A DNA stretch of 64,000 bases, taken from CAIQPS01 sp963843455 (GTDB lineage: Bacteria; Actinomycetota; Thermoleophilia; RBG-16-64-13). Below are positions 7,757 to 16,462 of the stretch, one piece after another. The DNA lies in the NCBI GenBank assembly GCA_963843455.1, contig CAWJKE010000016.1, forward strand, positions 1-64,000, in the 5' to 3' direction. Both the position numbers and the translations under genes were made by a program. The notes beneath the pieces are model-generated. The model had not been told where the DNA came from and made no database searches. It was given only the letters and a program-made list of their open reading frames with translations. Each line of letters starts with the position of its first letter. The stretch's first letter is position 1.

Positions 7757-10519
7757 TTGCGTTTCTACGTCGACTGGCTCTGGTTCGGCGAGGTGGCTCT
7801 GCGCACGGTCTTCTGGACGCGGATCGTTACCGGCGTCATCGTCGGAGTGGTCTTTGCGGTCGTCTTCTTCGGCATCGTGTACGGCAATATGGAGATCGCC
7901 CGCCGGCTGGCCCCCAAGTACCGCCCCGTGGAGGGCGTCGACATCGTCGAGCCGGTGAACGAGAGGGCCGTGCGGCAACTCCGGCAAGTGGGGCTCGCGC
8001 TCTCGCTCTTGGTCGCCGTGATCGTCGGCTTCTCCACTGCCGGTTCGTGGCTGACGTTTTCCCAAGCGCTCAATGCCGTCCCGTTTGGGGTCAACGACCC
8101 CATCTTCAATCACGATCTGTCGTTCTACGTCTTTGTCCTGCCGGCCTGGCAGTATGTCTACTGGGTCCTGTTCGCCTCGCTGATCGTCGCTCTGGTCGCG
8201 TCGGTCGCCGCGCATCTCCTGCTCGGGGGCGTGCAGGTGGAGACGCGCCCCGTGCCTGCCTCCAGCCTGTCGGCGCAGGAGCAGGACCCGGTCAAGATGG
8301 CGCGCAGCGCGGCGCTGCAGGTGGCCGGCGTGCGCATCGATCGCGGCGCCGTGGCCCACATCTCGGCGCTCGTCGGCGCCCTGTTCATCTTGGCCGGGGC
8401 GGGCTACCTGCTCAAGGCCTGGAACCTCCTCTACTCCACCTCCGGCGCGGTCTTCGGCGCCGGCTACACCGACGTCCACGTGCGCCTGCCGCTCATCCGC
8501 GCGCTCATGGTGCTGGCGTTCCTGCTCGGCGGAGCGCTCATCTACAATGCCGTGCGGGGCCGGCGCAAGCTCTGGCCGCCGCTGGCTATCGGCGTGTGGG
8601 TCGTTGCCCTCATCGTCCTCCTGGCCATCGTGCCGGCGATCTGGCAGGCGCTCGCGGTGAATCCCAACCAGCTGACCAAGGAAGCCCCCTACATCGCCAA
8701 CGACATCGCCGCCACCCGCGCGGCCTATGACCTCACGGCCATCAGCGAGACCCCGTATTCACTGGAGGGTGACCTCACCGCCAACCTTCTCCAGGTCAAC
8801 AAGGTGACTATAAGCAACGTCCGTCTCTGGGACCCGGAGATACTGCTCACGAGCTACGGCCAACTCCAGGAACTCCGGCCGTACTACTCGTTCGGGAGCG
8901 TCAGCGTCGATCGATACCCTGTCAACGGCGTCTACACCCAGACCATGCTGGCTCCGCGCGAGCTGCGCGTCTCCGGTCTTCCGGCCCAGGCGCAGACCTG
9001 GGTGAACCAGCACATCACCTACACGCACGGCTACGGGGTGACCGTGTCGGCGGTCAACCAGGTGTCCTCCGGCGGGTCCCCCGACTTTCTCGTGCAAGAC
9101 GTCCCGCTGAAGTCGTCCACCCCGGCTCTTGCCATCACCGAGCCGCGCATCTACTACGGGCGCTCCGGCACCGACTACCTGCTGGTCAAGACCACGGACC
9201 AGGAGTTCGATTACCCGGGCCCCACCGGCGACGTCTACACCACCTATACCGGCAGCGGCGGCATCCCCGTGGGCTCGTTCGTGAACAAGCTCGCCTTCAT
9301 GGCGCGCTACGGCAGCCTCAAGTTCTTCACCACGTCCTCGATCACAAGTGACAGCCGCGTCATCATCAGGAACAAGATCACCGAGCGCCTTACCGCGGCG
9401 GCGCCGTTCCTGACGTTCGATGGCAACCCCTATATGGTGATCGCCGACGGCAAGCTCTACTGGATCGCCGACGCCTACACCACGACCAACCGCTACCCCT
9501 ACTCGCAGCCGGACGGAACCATCAACTACATCCGCAATTCGGTGAAGGCCGTCATCGACGCCTACAACGGCACGATGAGCTTCTACGTGTTCGACCCCAG
9601 CGATCCGCTCATCCAGACCTACGAGAAGATCTTCCCCGGCATGTTCAAGCCTCAGGCCGAGATGCCGGCGAGCCTCAGTTCGCACGTGCGCTACCCCGAG
9701 GACTTCTTCATGTCGCAGGCCCGGATGTTCGCCACCTATCACGTGACCGATCCCGCCGTGTTCTACAGCAAGGGCAACCAGTGGGAGATCCCCAGCAACG
9801 TGTCGATCTCTCAGGGAGCTCCCATGAGCCCCTACTACATGATCATGCGGCTGCCCGGCCAGACCCACGAGGAGTTCGTCCTCATCCTGCCGTACGTGCC
9901 CAACAGCCGCAGCAACATGATCGCCTGGCTCGGAGCCCAGTCCGATCCGCCGGAGTACGGTAAGGCGGTGAGCTTCGAGTTCCCCTCCAGCCTGAGCGTC
10001 TACGGCCCGGCGCAGGTGGAGGCCGCCATCAACCAGGACCCGGCGATCTCGGCCCAGCGCACCCTGTGGGGACAGCAGGGTTCCACGGTGGTCTTCGGCA
10101 ACCTGCTCACGGTGCCCATCGGCAACTCGCTCCTCTACGTGCAGCCGCTCTACCTGCAGTCATCGGAAACGAAGTTGCCGCAGATCCAGCGCATCATCGT
10201 CTTCTACCGGTCGCCGTCGGCGACTCCCAACCTGCCGTCGGGCCAGCAGCAGAACGTCGTCATGGCCCCCACTCTGGATGAGGCGCTCGCGCAGATCTTC
10301 GGGGGCGCAGGGGTTCAGCCCGGAACGGGAACCACGCCGCCGCCCAGCACAGGACCGACCAACCCGGCCGTGGCGCAGTTGATCGCTCAGGCCACCGCCA
10401 AGTACGCGGACGCCCAGGCGGCGCTGCGCACAGGCGACCTCGCCACCTTCGCCCAGCGTATCCAGGAGTTGGGCACGATTCTCACGCAGATCCAGGCTGC
10501 GGCTGGGACCGGCGGGTAG
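7757..10519 (+). CDS. UPF0182 family integral membrane protein (N terminus frameshifted)
   Basis: A UPF0182/COG1615 protein, common in Actinobacteria. After an N-terminal block of about seven membrane helices comes a large extracytoplasmic domain (from NPNQLTKEAPYIANDI onward, with RYPEDFFMSQARMFATYH). A Pro/Thr linker (TGTTPPPSTGPTNP) leads to a short coiled C terminus. Family members start with an Arg-rich segment and a first helix. Here that part (MDTNPP..., RRRLIVLVAAIVVVVVI) lies in another frame beginning at ATG 7620. The frame with ALVIFLRFYVDWLWF takes over near 7740, and the only in-frame start there is a TTG at 7757 inside a helix. A one-base indel is therefore likely and the true gene probably runs 7620-10519. 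Function unknown. Confidence 0.88.
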   Translation: MRFYVDWLWFGEVALRTVFWTRIVTGVIVGVVFAVVFFGIVYGNMEIARRLAPKYRPVEGVDIVEPVNERAVRQLRQVGLALSLLVAVIVGFSTAGSWLTFSQALNAVPFGVNDPIFNHDLSFYVFVLPAWQYVYWVLFASLIVALVASVAAHLLLGGVQVETRPVPASSLSAQEQDPVKMARSAALQVAGVRIDRGAVAHISALVGALFILAGAGYLLKAWNLLYSTSGAVFGAGYTDVHVRLPLIRALMVLAFLLGGALIYNAVRGRRKLWPPLAIGVWVVALIVLLAIVPAIWQALAVNPNQLTKEAPYIANDIAATRAAYDLTAISETPYSLEGDLTANLLQVNKVTISNVRLWDPEILLTSYGQLQELRPYYSFGSVSVDRYPVNGVYTQTMLAPRELRVSGLPAQAQTWVNQHITYTHGYGVTVSAVNQVSSGGSPDFLVQDVPLKSSTPALAITEPRIYYGRSGTDYLLVKTTDQEFDYPGPTGDVYTTYTGSGGIPVGSFVNKLAFMARYGSLKFFTTSSITSDSRVIIRNKITERLTAAAPFLTFDGNPYMVIADGKLYWIADAYTTTNRYPYSQPDGTINYIRNSVKAVIDAYNGTMSFYVFDPSDPLIQTYEKIFPGMFKPQAEMPASLSSHVRYPEDFFMSQARMFATYHVTDPAVFYSKGNQWEIPSNVSISQGAPMSPYYMIMRLPGQTHEEFVLILPYVPNSRSNMIAWLGAQSDPPEYGKAVSFEFPSSLSVYGPAQVEAAINQDPAISAQRTLWGQQGSTVVFGNLLTVPIGNSLLYVQPLYLQSSETKLPQIQRIIVFYRSPSATPNLPSGQQQNVVMAPTLDEALAQIFGGAGVQPGTGTTPPPSTGPTNPAVAQLIAQATAKYADAQAALRTGDLATFAQRIQELGTILTQIQAAAGTGG

Positions 10520-10696
10520 GAGAGACCGGCCAGCGCGCGCCGCGATGCGTCGGCCGCGGGCCTTTTCACGGGTGCCAATCCAAGTCCAAAGGCAGAGCTC
10601 GTCACGGGCCGCCGTCAGGGACGCTCATTCCGCCGGGAATCGCAAAAGTGTTTGCCGCTCCCTGCCGATACTAAGGGAGAAACCCGGGGAAAGGTC

Positions 10697-11929
10697 GTGT
10701 TTAGACTGATGGGCTCGCTGCATCGTTTTCGCTCTGCGACCTGGTTCGTATTCGCGCTGGTGTTCGGCGCCGGCATCTTCTGGTTTGTGGCGACGGCTCC
10801 CGCCCAGGCGGTGCCTCCGGCGGCCCCAGGTTCGACCACCACCACCGTCTTCACCCTCAAGGGCGGAGCCAAGGTCCAGGTGGACAACTTGACCGCTCAG
10901 GCGCAGGCAATCCAGGCGCAGATCGACACGCTTGACGATGAGCTGGAACAGAAGACCGAGGAATACAACAAGTGCATGGACGACCTTGACGCCGCCAACA
11001 CCCGCATGTCGGAGTTGCGGCGAATGATCGCCGACGCCCAAGCCGACAAGGCATACCGTCAGACCATGCTGGCACGGCGCATCACGAGCGTTTACAAGTC
11101 CGGAGGGCGGGATCAGCTGCTACAGCTGTTGCTGCTCGCCAACGGCATCGAAGACCTGTACAAGCGGGTCCGGCTTGTGACCACTCTCGCCAATCAGGAC
11201 CAGCGTCTTGTCGCCGACCTCAAGGAAAGCACGAGCCGGCTCGATCTCCTCTTGACTGCCAGCGACGATCAGAAACGTCAGGAATTGGCGCTGCGGAAAG
11301 AACTAACCCGGCGAGCCAGCGAGATCCAGGCGACGCTCGCCAACAGGGAAAAGACGCTGGCCGGACTGGACGCCAAGGTGAAGGCGGTCATCGAGCGGGA
11401 GCGGCTGCGCCAGAAGGCGGAGCAAGAGCGGCTGCAGCGGGAACTCGAGGCCAGGATCCAGGCAGCGCTGCTCGCCGCCCAAAATCGCGCGCTCAACGTT
11501 CTCAACGGCGGCCAGGTCTACCACGGTGCTCTTCCTCAGACCGAGGACGCGACCCTCAGCCAGGTCCTCGAGACCGCGGCCTCATACATGGGCATCCCCT
11601 ATGTCTGGGGCGGCAGCCGGCCCTCCACCGGTATGGACTGCTCGGGTTTCGTGCGCTACGTGTTCAAGCAGCATGGCGTGAATCTGCCGCACTACTCCGG
11701 CTACCAGGCCCAGATGGGTGTCCCGGTGACCCTGGCCGACATACAGCCCGGTGATCTGGTGGCATTCGGCTTCCCGGTGCACCACGTGGGTATCTACATC
11801 GGCGACGGGCTCTTCATCCACACGCCGGGCGACTACGTAAAGATCCAGAAGCTGAGCACCCGCTCAAATCTGTCGGCCATCCGGCGCTTGCCTCTGGAGC
11901 TGAGGATAGGGGCGCCGTCGCTCGATTAG
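10697..11929 (+). CDS. Secreted NlpC/P60 peptidoglycan hydrolase with coiled-coil N terminus
   Basis: Cell-wall hydrolase of the RipA/PcsB type. A signal sequence (WFVFALVFGAGIFWFVATAPAQA) is followed by about 200 residues of coiled coil rich in Gln, Glu and Arg, which in this family regulates or anchors the enzyme. The C-terminal NlpC/P60 domain has the catalytic Cys in GMDCSGFVRY, the His in HHVGIYIG and the third polar residue in FIHTPGD, so it should be active. It cleaves stem peptides of peptidoglycan. The start is taken as GTG 10697 with GGGGA upstream; ATG 10709 is also possible. It stands alone between UPF0182 and a small membrane protein. Confidence 0.88.
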   Translation: MFRLMGSLHRFRSATWFVFALVFGAGIFWFVATAPAQAVPPAAPGSTTTTVFTLKGGAKVQVDNLTAQAQAIQAQIDTLDDELEQKTEEYNKCMDDLDAANTRMSELRRMIADAQADKAYRQTMLARRITSVYKSGGRDQLLQLLLLANGIEDLYKRVRLVTTLANQDQRLVADLKESTSRLDLLLTASDDQKRQELALRKELTRRASEIQATLANREKTLAGLDAKVKAVIERERLRQKAEQERLQRELEARIQAALLAAQNRALNVLNGGQVYHGALPQTEDATLSQVLETAASYMGIPYVWGGSRPSTGMDCSGFVRYVFKQHGVNLPHYSGYQAQMGVPVTLADIQPGDLVAFGFPVHHVGIYIGDGLFIHTPGDYVKIQKLSTRSNLSAIRRLPLELRIGAPSLD

Positions 11930-12032
11930 CGTAGCGCCGCCGGCCGTGGCGCGCCGCCACCGGACGGCGCGGCCTGATGCTACCCTCGGGCACGCCGCCA
12001 CTGTTCGCGCAGTTTTCGGCTAGAATCGAGTC

Positions 12033-12341
12033 ATGCCATTACCGGCGATCATCCTGATCTGCGTTGGTTGCGCCCTCATGCTCGGCGGGTTGGTTTTCGC
12101 CGGCCTGAAGGCGTACGCTCTCACGAAGGCCGCCAAGAAGGTGGGTATCAACAACGTGGCCGACGTGCAAGAAGTCATCGGCCGCGTGCAGCGGCTACAG
12201 CCGCGTTTCCAGGAGCTTGAGAAGAATCAAGCGGCCCTGGCCGAGAGCCTACAGAGACTCTCCGCCGAGACCCGGACGTTGAACTACCTGAGAGAAGAGT
12301 TGGACCGGGCGACCGGCGGCCTCTCCGACCTCAAATCGTAG
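12033..12341 (+). CDS. Small single-pass membrane protein with coiled coil
   Basis: 102 aa. One N-terminal membrane helix (AIILICVGCALMLGGLVFAGL) is followed by a cytoplasmic or external coiled coil (EVIGRVQRLQPRFQELEKNQ and onward). The ATG lies only seven bases after a TAGAAT box (12020-12025), which would fit a leaderless transcript. No family was recognised. A GC-rich hairpin directly after the stop ends the unit. Confidence 0.65.
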   Translation: MPLPAIILICVGCALMLGGLVFAGLKAYALTKAAKKVGINNVADVQEVIGRVQRLQPRFQELEKNQAALAESLQRLSAETRTLNYLREELDRATGGLSDLKS

Positions 12342-12373
12342 GCGCCCGGCCTCCAGAAGGAGGCCGGGCGCCA
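12342..12373. terminator. Hairpin between convergent genes
   Basis: GCGCCCGGCCTCC and GGAGGCCGGGCGC form a 13-bp stem with an AGAA loop. No T tract follows, so it is a weaker or bidirectional terminator between 12033-12341 (+) and the nfu-like gene (-). Confidence 0.55.
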
Positions 12374-12420
12374 CTCGTAGCCGTTAGACCGCCGTCGCCC
12401 GTTGGATCGGCGCGACCTGC

Positions 12421-12645
12421 CTAGACCGGCACCACCTCTTTGACCGCCGGGACCTGCTCCTTGAGCACCCGCTCGACACCCATGCGCAGGGTCATCTGAG
12501 ACATCGGACAGCTACCGCAGGCGCCGGTGAGCCTGACCTTGACCGTGCCGGTTTGTTCATCTACATCCACCAACTCGACGTCGCCACCGTCGTTCTGGAG
12601 GGCTGGACGGACGAGATCAAGCGCTTTCTGGACTTCTTCTTTCAC
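12421..12645 (-). CDS. NifU C-terminal domain (NFU-type) Fe-S scaffold protein
   Basis: 74 aa, a complete stand-alone NFU domain: EEVQKALDLVRPALQNDGGDVELV, the Fe-S-binding CxxC in GACGSCPMS, and the end MGVERVLKEQVP. NFU proteins carry and deliver [4Fe-4S] clusters. The start is GTG 12645, set by AAGGAG seven bases upstream; the longer open frame to 12807 is antisense-like sequence inside the thiolase gene. It follows the thiolase gene by 16 bp, so the two are probably co-transcribed. A cluster carrier suits a genome with so many Fe-S proteins, but no isc or suf genes are next to it. Confidence 0.88.
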   Translation of the reverse strand: MKEEVQKALDLVRPALQNDGGDVELVDVDEQTGTVKVRLTGACGSCPMSQMTLRMGVERVLKEQVPAVKEVVPV

Positions 12646-12661
12646 CTGTAACTCCTTAGTT

Positions 12662-13843
12662 TCAGACCTTGACGATCGTGGCGACACCCTGGCCGCCACC
12701 GACACACATGGTCGCCAGACCGTACGTCCCACCCTCCTGCTTGAGAGCATGGATGAGGGTGGTGATGATACGCGCGCCCGAGGCACCGATGGGGTGACCC
12801 AGAGCAATGGCGCCGCCGTAGGGGTTGACCTTCTTCATGTCCAAGCCGAGTTCCTGGGCGACAGCGCCGGCCTGGGCCGCGAAGGCCTCGTTCGACTCGA
12901 TGATGTCCATCTGGTCGACGGTCATGCCGGCGATATCCATGACCTTCTTGGTGGCGTAGTAGGGACCCATGCCCATGTACGCGGGGTCGAGGGCGGCGCT
13001 GGCGTAGGCGACGAGCGTGGCGAGCGGCTTGAGGCCTCTCGCGTCTGCCCACTCCTTCGACGCGACCACGAAAGCGGCACCGGCGTCGTTGATACCGGAG
13101 GCGTTGCCGGCAGTCACCGTTCCGTCTTTCTTGAATGCAGGCTTGAGTTTGGCCAGACCCTCGAGGGTCGTGTCGCCCCGCGGGTGCTCGTCGGTGTCGA
13201 AGACCTTCGGATCGCCCTTCTTCTGCGGGATGATGACCGGAACGATCTCGGCCTTGAACTTGCCGGCCTCAATTGCCTTGACGGCCTTCTGCTGGCTGTC
13301 GAAGCCGATCTGGTCCTGGACTTCGCGGGTGACCCCATACTTCTCGGCCACGTTTTCGGCGGTGATGCCCATGTGAATGTCACACGACGAACACCACAGA
13401 CCGTCGAGGATCATCTCGTCTTGGAGGACGCCATCGCCCATCCGGTACCCTGTCCGCGCTTTGGGAATGAGGTAGGGAGCAAGGCTCATGTTCTCCATGC
13501 CGCCGGCCACGACGACCTCCGCGGCACCGGCCTTGATGGTGCTGGCGGCCACATGCAGCGCCTTGGCCCCGGAAGCACACACCATGTTGAGCGACCATGC
13601 ATGGACTTCTTGCGGGATGCCGGCGATGAGGGACGCTTTGCGGGCCGGGTTCTGTCCCTGGCCGGCCTGCAGAACGTTGCCCATGATGACTTCTTCGACC
13701 TCGGTCGGCTCGACGCCGGCCCGCTTGAGAGCTTCGACCATGGCGATAGCGCCGAGCTGGCTTGCTGGTATCTCGGCCAGAGCGCCCAGGTAACGGCCGA
13801 CGGGGGTACGAGCGGCGCTGAGGATCACGACCTCTCGAGACAA
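12662..13843 (-). CDS. Acetyl-CoA C-acetyltransferase (thiolase)
   Basis: 393 aa, the standard length for biosynthetic or degradative thiolase II, which interconverts two acetyl-CoA and acetoacetyl-CoA. The nucleophilic Cys is in NMVCASGAKA, the catalytic His in GHPIGASGARI and the second Cys in MCVGGGQG; the NEAFAAQ motif is also present. The start is TTG 13843, five bases after GGAG; the frame upstream of it is not thiolase-like. nfu follows directly. No other beta-oxidation or butyrate genes are visible, so the direction of the reaction cannot be told. Confidence 0.93.
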   Translation of the reverse strand: MSREVVILSAARTPVGRYLGALAEIPASQLGAIAMVEALKRAGVEPTEVEEVIMGNVLQAGQGQNPARKASLIAGIPQEVHAWSLNMVCASGAKALHVAASTIKAGAAEVVVAGGMENMSLAPYLIPKARTGYRMGDGVLQDEMILDGLWCSSCDIHMGITAENVAEKYGVTREVQDQIGFDSQQKAVKAIEAGKFKAEIVPVIIPQKKGDPKVFDTDEHPRGDTTLEGLAKLKPAFKKDGTVTAGNASGINDAGAAFVVASKEWADARGLKPLATLVAYASAALDPAYMGMGPYYATKKVMDIAGMTVDQMDIIESNEAFAAQAGAVAQELGLDMKKVNPYGGAIALGHPIGASGARIITTLIHALKQEGGTYGLATMCVGGGQGVATIVKV

Positions 13844-14019
13844 CGGGACTCCTTTCTTTTCAGGCTGCTGCCCTGCGTCGCGATGATCCCCACGACACCG
13901 CCACGGCGGACACGACCCTGGTACTGATACGCGTGAAAGAAGATACCATCCCAGCGCCCCGCTGACCGCCACGGCCCCGCCCTGAAGCGCGGCGTCGGTG
14001 CCGCATAGCGGGATGGCGT

Positions 14020-14076
14020 GCCGCAAAAGGGCCAGGCGGCGCGGTGCCGTGGCCGTGCCGGCAGGCGGCACCGCCC
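14020..14076 (-). terminator. Probable terminator after the 94-aa gene
   Basis: On the minus strand GGCGGTGCCG can pair with CGGCACCGCGCC, followed closely by TGGCCCTTTT. It lies immediately downstream of the stop at 14078. Confidence 0.5.
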
Positions 14077-14077
14077 C

Positions 14078-14362
14078 TCAGCGCGTGAGCTCCTCCAGAT
14101 CGGCCGGATGGGGCCCCGCCCACGGCCGAGGGCCCGCCAAGGAGCGGGACACCTCGACGCCGTTGTTGCCCAGCAACTGGACGATCTCGGCCGTCATGGG
14201 CCAGTATTCCTGCTCGCGCTCACTGCCTGCAGAGTCCTCTGAGGCCACGTACATGACGGTGATCCGCAACTCGCCGTCGATATCATCGGCAAGGACCCGA
14301 TACCCGGATGCAAGCCAGTGCGTGAGCCGCGCTTCGAACTCGCTGAGATCCCGAAGCTCCAT
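14078..14362 (-). CDS. Hypothetical protein, 94 aa
   Basis: The start ATG at 14362 is set by AAGGAGG just upstream. The protein is acidic and mixed alpha/beta: ELRDLSEFEARLTHWLASGY, then VLADDIDGELRITVMYVAS, ending in a Pro-rich stretch (GPRPWAGPHPADLEELTR). No signal peptide, membrane helix or cysteine motif is seen and no family was recognised. It follows the Tag-like gene by 50 bp in the same direction and may share its transcript. Confidence 0.65.
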   Translation of the reverse strand: MELRDLSEFEARLTHWLASGYRVLADDIDGELRITVMYVASEDSAGSEREQEYWPMTAEIVQLLGNNGVEVSRSLAGPRPWAGPHPADLEELTR

Positions 14363-14412
14363 GTCGCCTCCTTCATCACAGCGTCGGCCGCAGCGGCCTC
14401 GACAGAGAGGTT

Positions 14413-14946
14413 CTAACCGTTTGCGACGGCGGCCAAACCCTCCGACTCCCGCGGACGCCAACCGGCACTGAACAAGAAGAACAGCGCCGAGGTCCTCCCC
14501 AGGTGGGCGAACACCTGTGCCAGGCCGTCCGCGGCGGCGTCCAGATCGCTTCCCGCGCCGAGGTCCAGCAGGTAGGTGTGGAACAACGGCTGCCCTTCGG
14601 ACGCCGCCTTCTTGGCGGCGCGGCCCTTGGACGCCGACTCCGGAGCGTCGCGACCCTCTATCTGCTCCAGGAACGTACCGGCATTCTTGACCACCGCCTC
14701 GATCTTGCGCCGGTTCCTGATGACCCCGGGGTCGCATAGCAGCCGGGCCACGTCCTGCTCACCCATCTGCGAGACCTTGGCCGGATCGAAGCCGTAGAAG
14801 GCCAGCCCCAACTCCTTCCAACGGGATTCGACGACCTTGGGGCCCAACCCGGCCGAGAACACCGCCCGGGCCAGCAAAGCGAAGTACTCCTGATCGGACT
14901 GCGGGTACTCACCGGCCCGCTGCATCCAGGGCTGTTTTTCGAACAT
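14413..14946 (-). CDS. DNA-3-methyladenine glycosylase I (Tag)-like protein
   Basis: 177 aa. The best match is the central Tag segment: YGFDPAKVSQMGEQDVARLLCDPG, then VIRNRRKIEAVVKNA, matching the FDP-KVA-M-EEDVERLL-D-GIIRNR-KI motif of the family. Tag removes 3-methyladenine from DNA by a helix-hairpin-helix fold. Classical Tag has Cys/His residues at both ends that bind zinc; those are absent here, and the C terminus diverges (HLGRTSALFFLFSAGW), so activity is uncertain. The start is ATG 14946, with AAGGAGGAG upstream. Confidence 0.7.
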   Translation of the reverse strand: MFEKQPWMQRAGEYPQSDQEYFALLARAVFSAGLGPKVVESRWKELGLAFYGFDPAKVSQMGEQDVARLLCDPGVIRNRRKIEAVVKNAGTFLEQIEGRDAPESASKGRAAKKAASEGQPLFHTYLLDLGAGSDLDAAADGLAQVFAHLGRTSALFFLFSAGWRPRESEGLAAVANG

Positions 14947-15011
14947 CGCTCCTCCTTGCCTTCGCACCCATCGTTACGGGTTGATGCTAGGAGCAGAGGG
15001 CGGGATGGTAT

Positions 15012-15686
15012 CTACATCAGAGGCTGGAACTTGGCGAGCCAGTCCCGGGCCAACGCGGGCCGGTCGCTCAGGTCGAGCTCGCGCAGGCTCTTGTCGGGCA
15101 TCAGTTCGATGATGCGGTCGGCGAGTTGGAGGGCTTCGGTCAGATCGTGGGTGACATAGACCGCGGTGGTCGTCCGCTCCTTGAGGATCTTTCGAAGAGT
15201 GACCATCAAGTACGACTTGAGGGTCGCGTCCAGGTTGCTGAACGGCTCGTCCATGAGCAGTAGAGCCGGCTCCACCGACAGAGCCCGCGCCACCGACACC
15301 CGCTGGGCCATCCCGCCGCTCAGCTCGGCCGGGTGGTAGGTCTCGAATCCCGCCAGGTCCACCCTGGCGAGCCAGGCCGCGGCCTTCTCCCGAGCCTCGG
15401 CCTTGCCCATCCCCTGGGCCCGAAGCGGCGCGGCCACGTTGTCGAGGGCTGTGCGCCAAGGAAGCAACCGCGGCTCCTGGAACACATAGCCCACCGCGCC
15501 GTCCGCGACCCGCACTGCTCCCTCGTCCGGAGCGAGGATTCCGGTGATGAGCTTGAGGATGACGGTCTTCCCCACTCCCGACGGCCCCACCACCCCCATG
15601 ATCTGCCTCGGAGCGATGTGGAACGAGAGATCGATCAAGACCTCGAGCGAATCGAACGACTTGCTCACGTGCTCGAAGGCGATCAT
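15012..15686 (-). CDS. ABC transporter ATP-binding protein (SsuB/TauB type)
   Basis: 224 aa ATPase. Walker A GPSGVGKT, Q loop YVFQEPRLLPW, signature LSGGMAQRV, Walker B LLLMDEPFSNLD and H loop VTHD are all intact. The YVFQEPRLLPW form is typical of the nitrate/sulfonate/taurine importer subfamily. The start ATG 15686 overlaps the permease stop by four bases (ATGA), so translation is coupled. It is the last gene of the operon that begins with the ACT-like protein at 17839, divergent from rex. The substrate is unknown. Confidence 0.92.
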   Translation of the reverse strand: MIAFEHVSKSFDSLEVLIDLSFHIAPRQIMGVVGPSGVGKTVILKLITGILAPDEGAVRVADGAVGYVFQEPRLLPWRTALDNVAAPLRAQGMGKAEAREKAAAWLARVDLAGFETYHPAELSGGMAQRVSVARALSVEPALLLMDEPFSNLDATLKSYLMVTLRKILKERTTTAVYVTHDLTEALQLADRIIELMPDKSLRELDLSDRPALARDWLAKFQPLM

Positions 15687-16462
15687 TGCGGCGTCCTTCG
15701 CCAGCGCATGGCCCGTCTCTTGACCGGGCGCAGTACGCCGAACTCGATCACCGCCATCAGCACGAGCAGCACCAGGACCCAGGCAAAGAGCTGCGGGGTC
15801 TCGAGGAGACTGCTTGCTCGGGCGAACGCATGTCCGATACCGCTGGTCGCCGCCAGCACCTCCGCCAACACCACGGCGCGCACGGATATGCCGGTCGCAA
15901 GGGTGAGTCCGGCGATGGCGGGAGAAGCGACACCCGGCAGATAGATCTCTCTGAGCATGAGCCCGCGCGAGAAGCGGTAGACCCGGCCCATCTCCACCAA
16001 ACGCTGGTCGATGGCGAGTACGCCTTCCACCGTGTTGACGTACATGGTGGGCATCACGATGAGGGCCACCACGAACATCACCGTGAAATCGCCGAGCCCG
16101 AACCAGGTCATCGCCAGGACGGCCAGTATGACCACGGGGATGGTCATGCCCACCCAGCGTAGCGGCTCGAGGAACGCGCGCAGCCGCCACTCGAGACCGG
16201 CGCCTATCCCCAGCAGCCAGCCGGCCGCGGCTCCCACCGCCAGACCGATCACCAGGCGCTTGAGCGTGATGAGGAGTTGTATCCAAAGAGTGGTCCCCCA
16301 GGCGAGGTCGCCCAGGGCCCGGATCGTGTCGGCGGGAGAGGCCACAAGCGCCGGATTGACGAAGAGAGAGAGCAGCTGCCATCCGATGAGGATGGCAGCT
16401 GCTCCCCCGAGCGTGTAGAGCAGGCGGGTGCGCCTAGGGGGTGTGGTTGAAGTAGAAACCAT
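15683..16462 (-). CDS. ABC transporter permease (SsuC/TauC type)
   Basis: 259 aa with about six membrane helices and the cytoplasmic EAA-type loop near RLVEMGRVYRFSRGLMLREIYLPGVASP, which contacts the ATPase. A single such permease would act as a homodimer. The start MVSTSTTPP at 16462 overlaps the 3' end of the substrate-binding protein gene by 29 bp. Start choice is moderately sure because the frame is open further upstream within that gene. Confidence 0.9.
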   Translation of the reverse strand: MVSTSTTPPRRTRLLYTLGGAAAILIGWQLLSLFVNPALVASPADTIRALGDLAWGTTLWIQLLITLKRLVIGLAVGAAAGWLLGIGAGLEWRLRAFLEPLRWVGMTIPVVILAVLAMTWFGLGDFTVMFVVALIVMPTMYVNTVEGVLAIDQRLVEMGRVYRFSRGLMLREIYLPGVASPAIAGLTLATGISVRAVVLAEVLAATSGIGHAFARASSLLETPQLFAWVLVLLVLMAVIEFGVLRPVKRRAMRWRRTPQ

